Origin: Flavobacterium aquidurense
GTDB taxonomy: Bacteria; Bacteroidota; Bacteroidia; Flavobacteriales; Flavobacteriaceae
Assembly (NCBI GenBank): GCA_900107365.1
Contig: FNPS01000008.1
Coordinates: 186,001 to 250,000, forward strand
Reading direction: 5' to 3'
DNA length: 64,000 bases
The stretch's first letter is position 1. The number at the start of each line of letters is the position of its first letter. Made by a program: the position numbers and the translations under genes. The notes below the pieces were generated by a model, which saw nothing but the letters and a program-made list of their open reading frames with translations, was not told the DNA's origin and searched no databases. This document shows positions 50,135 to 58,616 of the stretch, piece after piece.

Positions 50135-51100
50135 TTATTTAGAAGTTATGTGATCCACAATCATAGCGGCATGAACACGGGAGTTTTCTATAAACCACTT
50201 ATGTGTTTGCATTCCACCACAAACTACTCCGGCCAAAAATAATCCCTCCACATTCGTTTCCATTGTTTCGGGGTGGTATATTGGTATTTTTAATTCATCT
50301 TCAGAAAGTTGAATTCCCATTTTTTCCAGGAAAGTCAAGTCTGGTTTGTAGCCTGTCAAGGCTAAAACAAAGTCATTTTCAATTGTTACTTTTCCGTTTG
50401 GCGTTTCAATTTCGACTTCATTCTCCCTAATTTCGCTAATATTGGATTCAAAATACGCTGTAATACTTCCTTCTGCAATTCGATTTTCGATATCTGGTTT
50501 TACCCAATATTTCACTCTGCTGTTGATTTCGTTTTTGCGAATGACCATCGTGACGTTTGCTCCTTTTCTCCAACATTCCAAAGCAGCATCCACAGAAGAA
50601 TTGTTTGCGCCAACGATTAAAACATTGCGAAAAGCATATTCATGGGCTTCTTTGTAATAATGACGTACTTTTGACAGCTCCTCGCCTTTTACCTTCATTT
50701 CAATCGGAATATCATAAAAACCGGTTGCTATTACTACGTTTTTAGCTTGGTATGAATTCTTATCAGATACAATAGTGAAACTTGAATTTTGTTGTTTCTG
50801 AACACTAATTACTTTTTCAAACAAATGAATCGAAAAATTAAAGTATCTATGAATATTTCGATAATATTCCAATGCTTCCTGGCGTCCTGGTTTCGGGGCC
50901 AGACAGTTAAAGGGAATGTCTCCAATTTCTAACCTTTCGGCTGTAGAAAAGAAAGTCATATACAATGGATAATTGAAAATACTATTTACAATGGCCCCTT
51001 TTTCTATAATTAAATAACTTAAATTCTTCTTTTGAGCTTCAATTGCGCAAGCCAGTCCTATTGGTCCGCCTCCAACAATGATCAAATCATATTCTGTCAT
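50135..51100 (-). CDS. ypdA: YpdA-like FAD-dependent bacillithiol disulfide reductase family protein
   Basis: 321 residues of the two-dinucleotide-domain flavoprotein family. IIVGGGPIGLACAIEA (about 7-22) binds FAD, VLIVGANNSSVDAALEC (about 163-179) binds NADPH, and the final CGGMQTHKWFIENSR motif is typical of YpdA. The CxxC of thioredoxin reductase is absent, as expected. Its role would be reduction of bacillithiol disulfide, a thiol known in some Flavobacteria. A CYTH protein gene lies 7 bases upstream on the same strand. Confidence 0.88.
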   Translation of the reverse strand: MTEYDLIIVGGGPIGLACAIEAQKKNLSYLIIEKGAIVNSIFNYPLYMTFFSTAERLEIGDIPFNCLAPKPGRQEALEYYRNIHRYFNFSIHLFEKVISVQKQQNSSFTIVSDKNSYQAKNVVIATGFYDIPIEMKVKGEELSKVRHYYKEAHEYAFRNVLIVGANNSSVDAALECWRKGANVTMVIRKNEINSRVKYWVKPDIENRIAEGSITAYFESNISEIRENEVEIETPNGKVTIENDFVLALTGYKPDLTFLEKMGIQLSEDELKIPIYHPETMETNVEGLFLAGVVCGGMQTHKWFIENSRVHAAMIVDHITSK

Positions 51101-51107
51101 AGATTTA

Positions 51108-51581
51108 TTATTTTACCCAGGTTTTAAAAGGATTTTTACTCAAATAGGCATTGTAATAACGTTCATCATTTGTAACTTCTTCTCCCAGCCACACTGGTTT
51201 CTCAAAAGATTCTGTTTCTGACTCCAGTTCAATTTCAGCCATCACCAGGCCTTCATTTTCACCATAAAATTCATCTACTTCAAAAACATGTTTTCCAGCT
51301 TTTATCTCAAAACGTGTTTTCTCAATTTTTCCTTTTTCGCATAATTTTAGCAATTCCTGCGCTTCATCAAGGGGAATTTCATTTTCCCATTCAAATCGGG
51401 ACATACCACCCTGATGACCAATTCCCTTTATAGTAAGAAAGCCTTTTTGTCCTTTAATTCTAACTCGTACAGTTCGCTCCGGAAGAGAACTTAAATAACC
51501 TTGCGCAATTTGATTTTGGGTAAAAGCCTGCTCTTTAAAGTCATTAGATTTTACTAGAAACTTTCTCTCAATTTCTATCAT
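51108..51581 (-). CDS. CYTH domain protein (triphosphate tunnel metalloenzyme)
   Basis: 157 residues. IEIERKFLV (E3-x-E5-x-K7) is the CYTH signature. Alternating basic and acidic strands line the tunnel (RVRIKGQKGFLTIKG, FEVDEFYGENEGLVMAEIELE). The family hydrolyses tripolyphosphate or makes cyclic AMP; the short bacterial type fits a triphosphatase. It is 7 bases before ypdA and probably in one transcript with it. Confidence 0.92.
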   Translation of the reverse strand: MIEIERKFLVKSNDFKEQAFTQNQIAQGYLSSLPERTVRVRIKGQKGFLTIKGIGHQGGMSRFEWENEIPLDEAQELLKLCEKGKIEKTRFEIKAGKHVFEVDEFYGENEGLVMAEIELESETESFEKPVWLGEEVTNDERYYNAYLSKNPFKTWVK

Positions 51582-51776
51582 TTTAATAATGTAATTATTT
51601 TTACTGCAAGTTACTCAATTTAATTCAGTGTTGAAATGGAGATGAAGATATAGATTGACAAAACAACATCGTTATAACTGACTCAAAACTAGGTAAATAA
51701 CACAAAAATAACTTACTGGTAACACATTCTGTATTTATTTTTTTGTTAAATTTGATAGAATCTTAACTTCTTTCCT

Positions 51777-52688
51777 ATGTCTAAAAAAGCACTTTATGTA
51801 TTAGGCATTGCTATAACAATTATTTTAGGTACTTTTTTGTATGTAAAATTTTGTTGCAATTGCAGTATGACAACAACAGCAATCGATACTGAAAAAGTAC
51901 CGTCGGTCGCAGTAAAGGACACAAACCTTGTTCCTTTTGTTCTTAATGGTTCAGGAATTGATTATCGAACCAATGATAATTTAAAATTCCTTAAAAGCAG
52001 CTCGGCAGTTATTATTCCTGTTAGTGATTCTGTTACAATTGGAATTGAAAATCTTAAAACATTTTTAGTCTCAAATCCTAAACAAAAAATTACGATAACA
52101 GGTTATGCAACTTCTGACGAAACCAACACAACCACTTTTGAAAATCTGGGATTAGCAAGGGCAAATGATGTGAAAAATTATTTCGTTTCTAAAGGTTTAT
52201 CAGGTGCTCAATTTGATACTAAAGGTAAAATCATTGAAACGTGGAAAATGAATGCTGATACACTTTTGGGACCTGTCGAATATAACTTTGATACAGTTGA
52301 TACTACAGCAGTTTCTAATGATGAATGGACTATTTTAAAAGATAGAATCAATGCCGATCCTTTAACGCTGCACTTCAATACTAATAAAACAAGCGACAAT
52401 TTAACTGGCGTTGAAAAACAAAAAGTGACCGATATTGTAAAATATATGGATCATATTAAAGATGCTGCTATTTTAATTGTTGGACATACAGACAACGTTG
52501 GTAATCGTGATGCCAATATTGTTTTGGGGCAAAAACGTGCAGAATTTTCTAAAAACTATCTAAGCAAAAATGGCATTGATGGCACGAGAATTTCTTTGGA
52601 ATCAAAAGGACCAGATGAACCAATTGGAGAAAATACTACTACAGACGGTAAAGCAAACAACAGAAGAACAGTAATTACAATTAAATAA
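51777..52688 (+). CDS. membrane-anchored protein with two OmpA-like domains
   Basis: 303 residues. One N-terminal membrane segment (about 7-25, without a clear cleavage site) is followed by a degenerate OmpA-like domain (about 75-150, with ITGYATSDETNT...LARANDVKNYF) and a better one (about 190-303, with ILIVGHTDNVGNRDANIVLGQKRAEFSKNYL). The second has the typical peptidoglycan-binding residues D and R. A gene for another N-anchored protein follows 15 bases later. A -7 box TAAATTTG is at 51747-51754. Confidence 0.82.
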   Translation: MSKKALYVLGIAITIILGTFLYVKFCCNCSMTTTAIDTEKVPSVAVKDTNLVPFVLNGSGIDYRTNDNLKFLKSSSAVIIPVSDSVTIGIENLKTFLVSNPKQKITITGYATSDETNTTTFENLGLARANDVKNYFVSKGLSGAQFDTKGKIIETWKMNADTLLGPVEYNFDTVDTTAVSNDEWTILKDRINADPLTLHFNTNKTSDNLTGVEKQKVTDIVKYMDHIKDAAILIVGHTDNVGNRDANIVLGQKRAEFSKNYLSKNGIDGTRISLESKGPDEPIGENTTTDGKANNRRTVITIK

Positions 52689-52703
52689 TTAAAATATACT
52701 ATT

Positions 52704-53258
52704 ATGAATATACCTTGTATCTTAATACCTGCGCTCGTGGGGTTAATCTGTGGAATTTTAGGCTATTTATTGGGAAAAATGGGATCATCCAAAACTGATG
52801 ATTCGCTTGCTTTGTCCTTACAGGCAGATCTCGATGCCTGCAAAGCAAATACGAAGAGTTTAAATGCCAAGATTTCATCTTTAGAAGCTGATTTGGCTGC
52901 GAAAGCAACTGTAATAAATACATCTCATTCTTTTGCCGCAAACACAGCGCCTCTGTTTTTATTTGATGCCGGAGTGGCAGCAACTGCATTTGGCAAGAAA
53001 ATAAAAGAAAATGATTTAAAAATTGTCGAAGGAATCGGTCCTAAAATTGAAGCTTTATGCAATGCGGCCGGAATTACAACCTGGAAAGATTTGTCTGAGT
53101 CTTCCACAGAAAAACTACAAGCTATTCTGGATGCGGGCGGCGAAAATTATGCTATTCATAATCCAAGTACATGGGCCAAACAAGCCTTGTTGGCTTATGA
53201 AGGTAAATGGCAGGAACTTAAGGATTGGCAGGCAGGATTGCTTGGCGGGAAAGAGTAA
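52704..53258 (+). CDS. membrane-anchored helix-hairpin-helix protein
   Basis: 184 residues. An N-terminal glycine-rich membrane helix (about 4-26) is followed by a coiled-coil stretch (about 35-70), then a helix-hairpin-helix-like domain (about 103-150: DLKIVEGIGPKIEALCNAAGITTWKDL). The last 40 residues are conserved-looking and Trp-rich. Such domains (DUF4332-like) bind DNA in soluble proteins; here the membrane anchor makes that role unclear. It pairs with the OmpA-like gene upstream. Confidence 0.7.
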   Translation: MNIPCILIPALVGLICGILGYLLGKMGSSKTDDSLALSLQADLDACKANTKSLNAKISSLEADLAAKATVINTSHSFAANTAPLFLFDAGVAATAFGKKIKENDLKIVEGIGPKIEALCNAAGITTWKDLSESSTEKLQAILDAGGENYAIHNPSTWAKQALLAYEGKWQELKDWQAGLLGGKE

Positions 53259-53329
53259 AAAAAGGTTGAATGTTCAAAGTTGCAGAGGGAAGTTTTATTT
53301 CCTCTGTTACTTTGATTTTTTTATACTTT

Positions 53330-54367
53330 TTATAAAAGGTTTTTACTCCAATCTTTAGAGCTATTGTACCATAATTTTCCTTTTGAAACTTCAAGCGGAC
53401 AATCGAAATTGTTTGTGTATAGCGCACCTGTTCCTAAGCCTTGCGGCATTTTTGAGTGTAAGGTAAAAGTCCATTGTGCAATCGCGTTTAGACCAATATT
53501 ACTTTCTAAGGCCGAGGTTATCCACCATCCAATATTGTATTTATTTGCTAGATCAATCCATTCCTGGGTTCCTGTAAAACCTCCAACAAAACTTGGTTTC
53601 AGAATAATATATTGTGGTTGAATTTTTTGTAATAATGCTTCCTTATCTTCTAATGAAAATACACCTATTAATTCTTCATCCAAAGCAATTGGAAAAGGTG
53701 TTTTTTTACACAATTGAGCCATAGCAGATATATTTCCTTTCTTAATGGGTTGTTCAATACTATGTAACTGAAATACTTTTAATTGATGTAATTTATCTAA
53801 AGCTTCATTTAAAGCAAAAGCACCATTGGCATCAACTCTGATTTCTATTTGTTCTGCAGAAAAATGGCTTCTGATAAACTGCAATAATTCAAGTTCCTTT
53901 TGAAAATCTATTGCTCCGATTTTAAGTTTTATACAATCAAATCCTTGTTCTAATTTCTCTTCGATTTGCGCTTTCATAAAAGAAGCTTCTCCCATCCAAA
54001 CTAAGCCATTTATTACAATTGATTTAGAATTATTGGTGAAATCAGAAGGAAATAAAAGATAAGGATTTTCGCTTTTAAGAGATAAAAAAGCCATTTCTAT
54101 TCCAAATTGTATCGAAGGAAATTCTAATAAGGCTTCCAAAAGTGCAGTTTCTCCCAAATGGATATTCTGGCAGGCCCAGTTGAGTTTTTCTTCGTAATCA
54201 TCGCGATCATCAGCACTTAAGCCTCGCAAAATACCACACTCGCCTACTCCTTTTTTACCATTTTCTTCAAGAACAATAAACCAGGTTTCTTTTTCAGTCA
54301 TAACGCCTCGTGACGTCCCCGAAGGACGCTTAAATTCGAGCATATATTTGTGGTAAGTCGCTTTCAT
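53330..54367 (-). CDS. menC: o-succinylbenzoate synthase
   Basis: 345 residues of the enolase superfamily. KLKIG (about 143-147, catalytic Lys pair), RVDANGAF (Asp metal ligand), SIEQPI (Glu), ALDEELIG (third metal ligand) and ILKPSFVGGF (second catalytic Lys) are in order. It makes o-succinylbenzoate in menaquinone synthesis. menA, menB and menD lie downstream on the same strand side of the window; menE, menF and menH are not in the window. An octamer repeat lies directly before the start codon. Confidence 0.93.
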   Translation of the reverse strand: MKATYHKYMLEFKRPSGTSRGVMTEKETWFIVLEENGKKGVGECGILRGLSADDRDDYEEKLNWACQNIHLGETALLEALLEFPSIQFGIEMAFLSLKSENPYLLFPSDFTNNSKSIVINGLVWMGEASFMKAQIEEKLEQGFDCIKLKIGAIDFQKELELLQFIRSHFSAEQIEIRVDANGAFALNEALDKLHQLKVFQLHSIEQPIKKGNISAMAQLCKKTPFPIALDEELIGVFSLEDKEALLQKIQPQYIILKPSFVGGFTGTQEWIDLANKYNIGWWITSALESNIGLNAIAQWTFTLHSKMPQGLGTGALYTNNFDCPLEVSKGKLWYNSSKDWSKNLL

Positions 54368-54371
54368 TTTT

Positions 54372-54444
54372 TAGGTGCTAAGTTACTAAGACACTAAGAT
54401 GCTGAGAAACTAAAAACTTAGTGTCTCAGCATCTTAGCAACTTA
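54372..54444. repeat. octamer-phased hairpin repeat (CTAAG-N3)
   Basis: CTAAGTTA, CTAAGACA, CTAAGATG, CTGAGAAA and CTAAAAAC run at an exact 8-base period, followed by the complementary-sense units TTAGTGTC, TCAGCATC, TTAGCAAC, TTAA. The two halves pair into a long hairpin in several registers. The element occupies the whole gap between menC and the TPR gene and covers the latter's stop codon (54442-54444). Single-sense copies occur at 7656-7697 and 60122-60158. Confidence 0.8.
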
Positions 54445-55644
54445 ATTATAGAGCTTTAATACTTTTTCGAAGTCTTTGGATGGTAATCCCGCTTTTTGAA
54501 AAATTTCAAAGTCTTTTTTTGTCTTGTCCTTCCAGCTTAAACTGTCTGTTACGTTTTGAGTTTGGTATTTTTTATAGATTACTTTTGCTTCACTATAATC
54601 ATCACTAACCAAATAAACATGAGCCAAATTTAATTTTACTAATAACTCGGTATCATCTAATTTTTCGCCTTCTTTAAGGAATTTAATGGCTTTTGCATAT
54701 TGTTTAGTCAAAATATAGCAGTAACCAATAGATCCATAATCAATTGCTGTTGCTTTTCCGTCATTAATAATGGTGTTCAGTTTCTGAATTGCTTCGTTGT
54801 ATTTTTGGAGTTTTATTAAAGTTGAAGCCTGAACTCTCAAATCGTTATAAACGTTTTTAGAAATATCGGCATCTTTATAACAAGCATTTCCAAAATCTTT
54901 ATAGACTTTATTTTTTTCGATTGGCAATAATTTTTGAAACTCTGTGTAACGATATTGCTTTATAATTTTATCTAAAATGCAGACACAAAAATCATCAGAA
55001 TTGGCCATTTTTTGAGCCATTGTTGATGTTTTACACAAACTGATAATTTCGTTTTTATTGTCCTGATTCCAGCCACGGTTTAATTTAGTATCGACCCAAG
55101 GCACAACCTCCAAAACAATTTTTTGATTCAGAAGCCAGTTTTTGCTGTGAAAACCAAACCAAATTGTACTGATATCTTGCCCTAAACAAGAAGATTTGTC
55201 TAATGATAAGCGTTTTGCATCTTTACTTACTTCGTTTACCTGTGCATAGCATGCTTTGTCTGTTTTTCCATCATCGATGTATTTTTTTGCATTTTCTTCT
55301 GAAGTAAAAAGCGCATAAGTACAATTATCGTCTCCGGAAATTTTTGACATTAAAAAAACTGCTCCGGCAGATCCCTGGCTGATTCCGGTTGGGTCTGGAA
55401 TCGCTTTCAATACTGAAACCAGACTGTTTGCCATTTGCTGGTTTTCGTCTAAAAGTGTAATTCGGTACACAATTTCTGTGGTTCCAACAGGAAGATCTTC
55501 TGTTTTTAAAGTGATTCGGTCACGTGCAGAAACTATAATTTCTTTAGTAGTGGCGCGCTCTTTGTCCCAATAACCATCTTTTTGAGCAAAAGCGTTGTAT
55601 GAAACTGTAATTAAAAGAGATAAAATTATTTTTTTGAAATTCAT
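54442..55644 (-). CDS. secreted TPR-containing protein
   Basis: 400 residues. A signal peptide ends NAFAQ (about 20 from the ATG at 55644). The N-terminal half is beta-rich with cysteines, including DDNCTYALF, and the C-terminal half has TPR-like helical hairpins (about 260-375: LIKLQKYNEAIQKLNTIINDG, YGSIGYCYILTKQYAKAIKFLKEGEK, LVKLNLAHVYLVSDDYSEAKVIY). The function is unknown. An in-frame GTG at 55671 would start inside a repeat, so I use the ATG. It separates menC from the MBL-fold gene and menA. Confidence 0.75.
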   Translation of the reverse strand: MNFKKIILSLLITVSYNAFAQKDGYWDKERATTKEIIVSARDRITLKTEDLPVGTTEIVYRITLLDENQQMANSLVSVLKAIPDPTGISQGSAGAVFLMSKISGDDNCTYALFTSEENAKKYIDDGKTDKACYAQVNEVSKDAKRLSLDKSSCLGQDISTIWFGFHSKNWLLNQKIVLEVVPWVDTKLNRGWNQDNKNEIISLCKTSTMAQKMANSDDFCVCILDKIIKQYRYTEFQKLLPIEKNKVYKDFGNACYKDADISKNVYNDLRVQASTLIKLQKYNEAIQKLNTIINDGKATAIDYGSIGYCYILTKQYAKAIKFLKEGEKLDDTELLVKLNLAHVYLVSDDYSEAKVIYKKYQTQNVTDSLSWKDKTKKDFEIFQKAGLPSKDFEKVLKLYN

Positions 55645-55666
55645 ATTTCTGGTAATAAGTTTTTTA

Positions 55667-55684
55667 GCCACGAATGCACGAATT
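55667..55684. repeat. half copy of the GCCACGAATTCACGA repeat
   Basis: GCCACGAATGCACGAATT differs by one base (G for T) from the left arm at 48377-48391 and extends it by three bases. It is a solo arm without a partner nearby. Confidence 0.5.
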
Positions 55685-55770
55685 AAAATTGGATTATAAA
55701 TTTATTTTGATCTTTTAATGATGACATATATTATGCCAAAGTAAAAATGCTCTTTTGAAACTAGCTACCC

Positions 55771-55860
55771 TAGCCCCGATAGAGGCGGTATCCTTTTTTG
55801 AGGCGATTTTTCATCGCCTCAAAAAAGATATAGCCGAAAGCGGGAAATAGCTCCTGAAAA
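55771..55860 (+). other. structured intergenic element, copy 2
   Basis: Starts TAGCCCCGATAGAG, has a perfect 15-base stem CTTTTTTGAGGCGAT (55793-55807) with ATCGCCTCAAAAAAG (55813-55827), then ATATAGCCGAAAGCGGGA and ends GCTCCTGAAAA at 55860. The end is three bases from the stop codon of the convergent MBL-fold gene. Copy 1 at 45829-45932 has the same blocks and the same position relative to a convergent gene's stop. It may be a structured RNA or a REP-like element. Confidence 0.65.
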
Positions 55861-55863
55861 TTA

Positions 55864-56541
55864 TTACAATTCAATAGATTCTCCGATTCCGAGAAGCATT
55901 AAGTCTTTTCCTTTATCGAAAAATTTGCGGATTGATTCTTCGTGATTGATTTCGATATAACCAAAAGTATCAAAATGATAGCCTAAAATTTTATCGCATT
56001 CGACAAAATCAGAAGCGATAATAGCATCTTCAACATCCATTGTAAAATTATTTCCAATTGGAAGAATAGCCAAATCTAATTTGGTACGCATCGGAATCAA
56101 TTTCATATCCATTGTAAGTGCCGTATCTCCGGCGATATAAATATTTTTATGCTCGCCTTCTATTACAAAACCACCAGGATTTCCTCCGTAACTTCCGTCA
56201 GGAAAAGAACTGGAGTGAATTGCATTTACATATTTTACTTTTCCGAAATCGAATTTCCAGCTTCCGCCATGATTCATTGGGTGTGCATTATAACCTAGTT
56301 TGGCATAATAACTTGTAATTTCTGCATTAGAAACGATTACTGCATTGGTACGATTAGCAATAGCTTCAACGTCTAAAACGTGATCACCATGTGCATGTGT
56401 CAGTAAAATGTAATCTGCTTTTAATGTATTTATATCAATTGCCGCAGCCTGAGGATTTCCAGTAATAAAAGGGTCAACAAGAATGTGTTTTCCTCCAACT
56501 TCGATACCTAAAGAAGCGTGTCCGTAGAATGTAATTTTCAT
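55864..56541 (-). CDS. MBL-fold metal-dependent hydrolase (UPF0173 type)
   Basis: 225 residues. GHASLGIEV near the start, THAHGDHVLD (about 48-57) for H-x-H-x-D-H, a mid-region His (NAIHSSSFPDGSYGGNPGG), AGDTALTMDM and a final GYHFDT give the metallo-beta-lactamase fold. The substrate is unknown. It lies 30 bases downstream of menA on the same strand and may belong to the same transcript, although it is not a known menaquinone enzyme. Confidence 0.9.
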   Translation of the reverse strand: MKITFYGHASLGIEVGGKHILVDPFITGNPQAAAIDINTLKADYILLTHAHGDHVLDVEAIANRTNAVIVSNAEITSYYAKLGYNAHPMNHGGSWKFDFGKVKYVNAIHSSSFPDGSYGGNPGGFVIEGEHKNIYIAGDTALTMDMKLIPMRTKLDLAILPIGNNFTMDVEDAIIASDFVECDKILGYHFDTFGYIEINHEESIRKFFDKGKDLMLLGIGESIEL

Positions 56542-56571
56542 TTTTTTTAAATTTATAGTTAAACCTTGATT

Positions 56572-57534
56572 TTATCTTCCGCCAAGGAATAGATTAACAA
56601 TGATGTCTGAAATTAATGAAATCATACATACTGTCAATAGTATTGAAAGTAAAAAAGTACTTAATGCCACCTTTTTTAATTCCGGATCTAAAAGTTTAGG
56701 GTTTTGATTTTTATAAACGGTAATTAAATGTTTAGTTAAAGGAATATAAGCTAATAAAAACAAATACTGATCAAAACGATAATCGCTTAAAATGGCAAAA
56801 ACTACTACCAAAATCATTGCTGTAATGATTAATGTAAAATGATACATTTTAGCATTTGCATCACCAATTTGAACAACAATAGTGTTTTTTCCAGATTTTC
56901 TGTCTGATTCTTCATCACGCATATTATTCAGATTTAAAACCCCCACACTTAATAATCCGATAGCAATTGCAGGTAAAATTAAAAGTGGATCTACTTCTTT
57001 AGAATATAAAAAGTTAACACCCAAAGTACTTACCAATCCGAAGAAAATGAAAACAAAAACGTCTCCAAAACCTTTATAACCATAAGCTGAATTACCAACT
57101 GTATATCGAATTGCTGATACAATTGCAGCGATTCCTAACAACAAAAAGAAGATAGAATATCCGAAATTAGATTCGCCAAAAGCAAAATAAATCAATACAA
57201 TAGCAGATAGTAAAGTCAATGCAGCAGTAATTATGATGGCTTTTTTCATGGCCTGAGGGGTAATTAATCCGCTCTGAATGGCACGTTGCGGACCAACACG
57301 GTCAGCATTATCGGTACCTTTTACACCATCTCCGTAATCATTTGCAAAATTGGATAAAACCTGTAAACCCAGCGTTGTTAAAAGAGCAAAACCAAAAATT
57401 TTCCAGCTAAATACCTCAGTTGGCGTATTGATTGTTGCAGTTGGGTTTGATAAGGCGTATATACTTCCTACTATAATTCCGGAAACTGATAAAGGCAATG
57501 TGCGCAGTCTGGCGGCTTCAATCCAATGTTTCAT
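56572..57534 (-). CDS. menA: 1,4-dihydroxy-2-naphthoate polyprenyltransferase
   Basis: 320 residues, an integral membrane UbiA-family protein with about eight or nine helices. NFANDYGDGVKGTDNADRVGPQRA (about 63-86) contains the first Asp-rich motif N-x3-D (D-Y-G-D), and NMRDEESDRKSGK (about 209-221) the second. It attaches the polyprenyl chain in menaquinone synthesis in the inner membrane. menB lies upstream across a repeat element. Confidence 0.93.
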   Translation of the reverse strand: MKHWIEAARLRTLPLSVSGIIVGSIYALSNPTATINTPTEVFSWKIFGFALLTTLGLQVLSNFANDYGDGVKGTDNADRVGPQRAIQSGLITPQAMKKAIIITAALTLLSAIVLIYFAFGESNFGYSIFFLLLGIAAIVSAIRYTVGNSAYGYKGFGDVFVFIFFGLVSTLGVNFLYSKEVDPLLILPAIAIGLLSVGVLNLNNMRDEESDRKSGKNTIVVQIGDANAKMYHFTLIITAMILVVVFAILSDYRFDQYLFLLAYIPLTKHLITVYKNQNPKLLDPELKKVALSTFLLSILLTVCMISLISDIIVNLFLGGR

Positions 57535-57555
57535 TCTTTCTATTTTGTTTTATTT

Positions 57556-57625
57556 TGTTTTTTTAGTTTCATGTTTCAAGTTTCAAGTGTTGGGTTTCGT
57601 AACCTGAAACCTGAAACTTGAAACA
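57556..57625. repeat. GTTTCAN heptamer-phased inverted repeat
   Basis: The left part contains GTTTCA units at 7-base spacing (57566-57588) and the right part TGAAAC units at the same spacing (57602-57624), pairing with three mismatches. Bases 57556-57588 equal 7606-7638 over 33 bases. It sits between menB and menA and can form a hairpin. Confidence 0.75.
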
Positions 57626-57637
57626 ATTTTTAACTTT

Positions 57638-58471
57638 TTATGGCAACCATTTATTTTCCCCGAAGTTCGGTTTTCTTTTTTCAAGGAATGCATTTCTACC
57701 TTCTTTTGCTTCTTCTGTCATGTAAGCTAAGCGAGTTGCTTCACCAGCAAAAACCTGTTGACCAACCATTCCGTCGTCAGTAAGGTTCATGGCGAATTTC
57801 AGCATTTTTATAGAAGTTGGTGATTTTTGAAGAATTTCCTGGGCCCATTCGTAAGCAGTTGCTTCCAATTCATCGTGTGGAATCACAGCATTTACCATTC
57901 CCATATCCATTGCTTCCTGAGCTGAATAATTTCTTCCTAAAAAGAAAATTTCACGTGCTTTTTTCTGACCTACCATTTTAGCCAGATAAGCAGATCCGTA
58001 ACCACCGTCAAAACTGGTTACATCAGCATCTGTTTGCTTAAAAATAGCGTGTTCTTTACTTGCCAAAGTCATATCGCAAACCACATGCAAACTGTGTCCG
58101 CCACCCACTGCCCAACCCGGAACAACGGCAATAACCACTTTTGGCATAAAACGAATTAAACGTTGTACTTCCAGAATATTTAAACGATGTTGACCATCTT
58201 CTCCAACATAACCCTGATGTCCACGTGCATTTTGATCGCCACCACTGCAAAAAGAATATACACCATCTTTAGTTGACGGGCCTTCAGCAGAAAGTAACAC
58301 TACTCCTATCGAAGTATCTTCTTGTGCATCGTAAAAAGCCTGGTATAATTCTGAAGTTGTCTTTGGACGGAAAGCGTTTCTTACATTAGGTCTGTTAAAC
58401 GCTATTCTTGCAACTCCATTACATTTTTTATAGGTGATATCTTCAAATTCTCTGGCAGTAATCCAATCCAT
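57638..58471 (-). CDS. menB: 1,4-dihydroxy-2-naphthoyl-CoA synthase
   Basis: 277 residues of the crotonase family: RIAFNRPNVRNAFRP, FCSGGDQNARGHQGYVGEDG (the MenB-specific loop), AVVPGWAVGGGHSLHVVCD and DADVTSFDGGYGSAYLAKMVG. It closes o-succinylbenzoyl-CoA to the naphthoate ring. I start at the ATG at 58471 (typical length 270-285); an upstream in-frame ATG at 58516 would add 15 residues. A gene-free stretch of more than 700 bases precedes it. Confidence 0.95.
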   Translation of the reverse strand: MDWITAREFEDITYKKCNGVARIAFNRPNVRNAFRPKTTSELYQAFYDAQEDTSIGVVLLSAEGPSTKDGVYSFCSGGDQNARGHQGYVGEDGQHRLNILEVQRLIRFMPKVVIAVVPGWAVGGGHSLHVVCDMTLASKEHAIFKQTDADVTSFDGGYGSAYLAKMVGQKKAREIFFLGRNYSAQEAMDMGMVNAVIPHDELEATAYEWAQEILQKSPTSIKMLKFAMNLTDDGMVGQQVFAGEATRLAYMTEEAKEGRNAFLEKRKPNFGENKWLP

Positions 58472-58616
58472 TTCTATTTGTTTAGTTTTAATAATTATAG
58501 TGTAAAAATAAAGCATTTTTATATTTTGACCTACTCAAATCGACCTAAGTCTGCGCTAAAATAACTTTAGAATGTAACAAATACCCTTTACTTACAAAAA
58601 ATAACATTATTTAACA

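Noticed and set aside
54372..54444. Possible CRISPR array
   Set aside because: The period is 8 bases with no unique spacers, and the two senses form a hairpin; no cas genes in the window.
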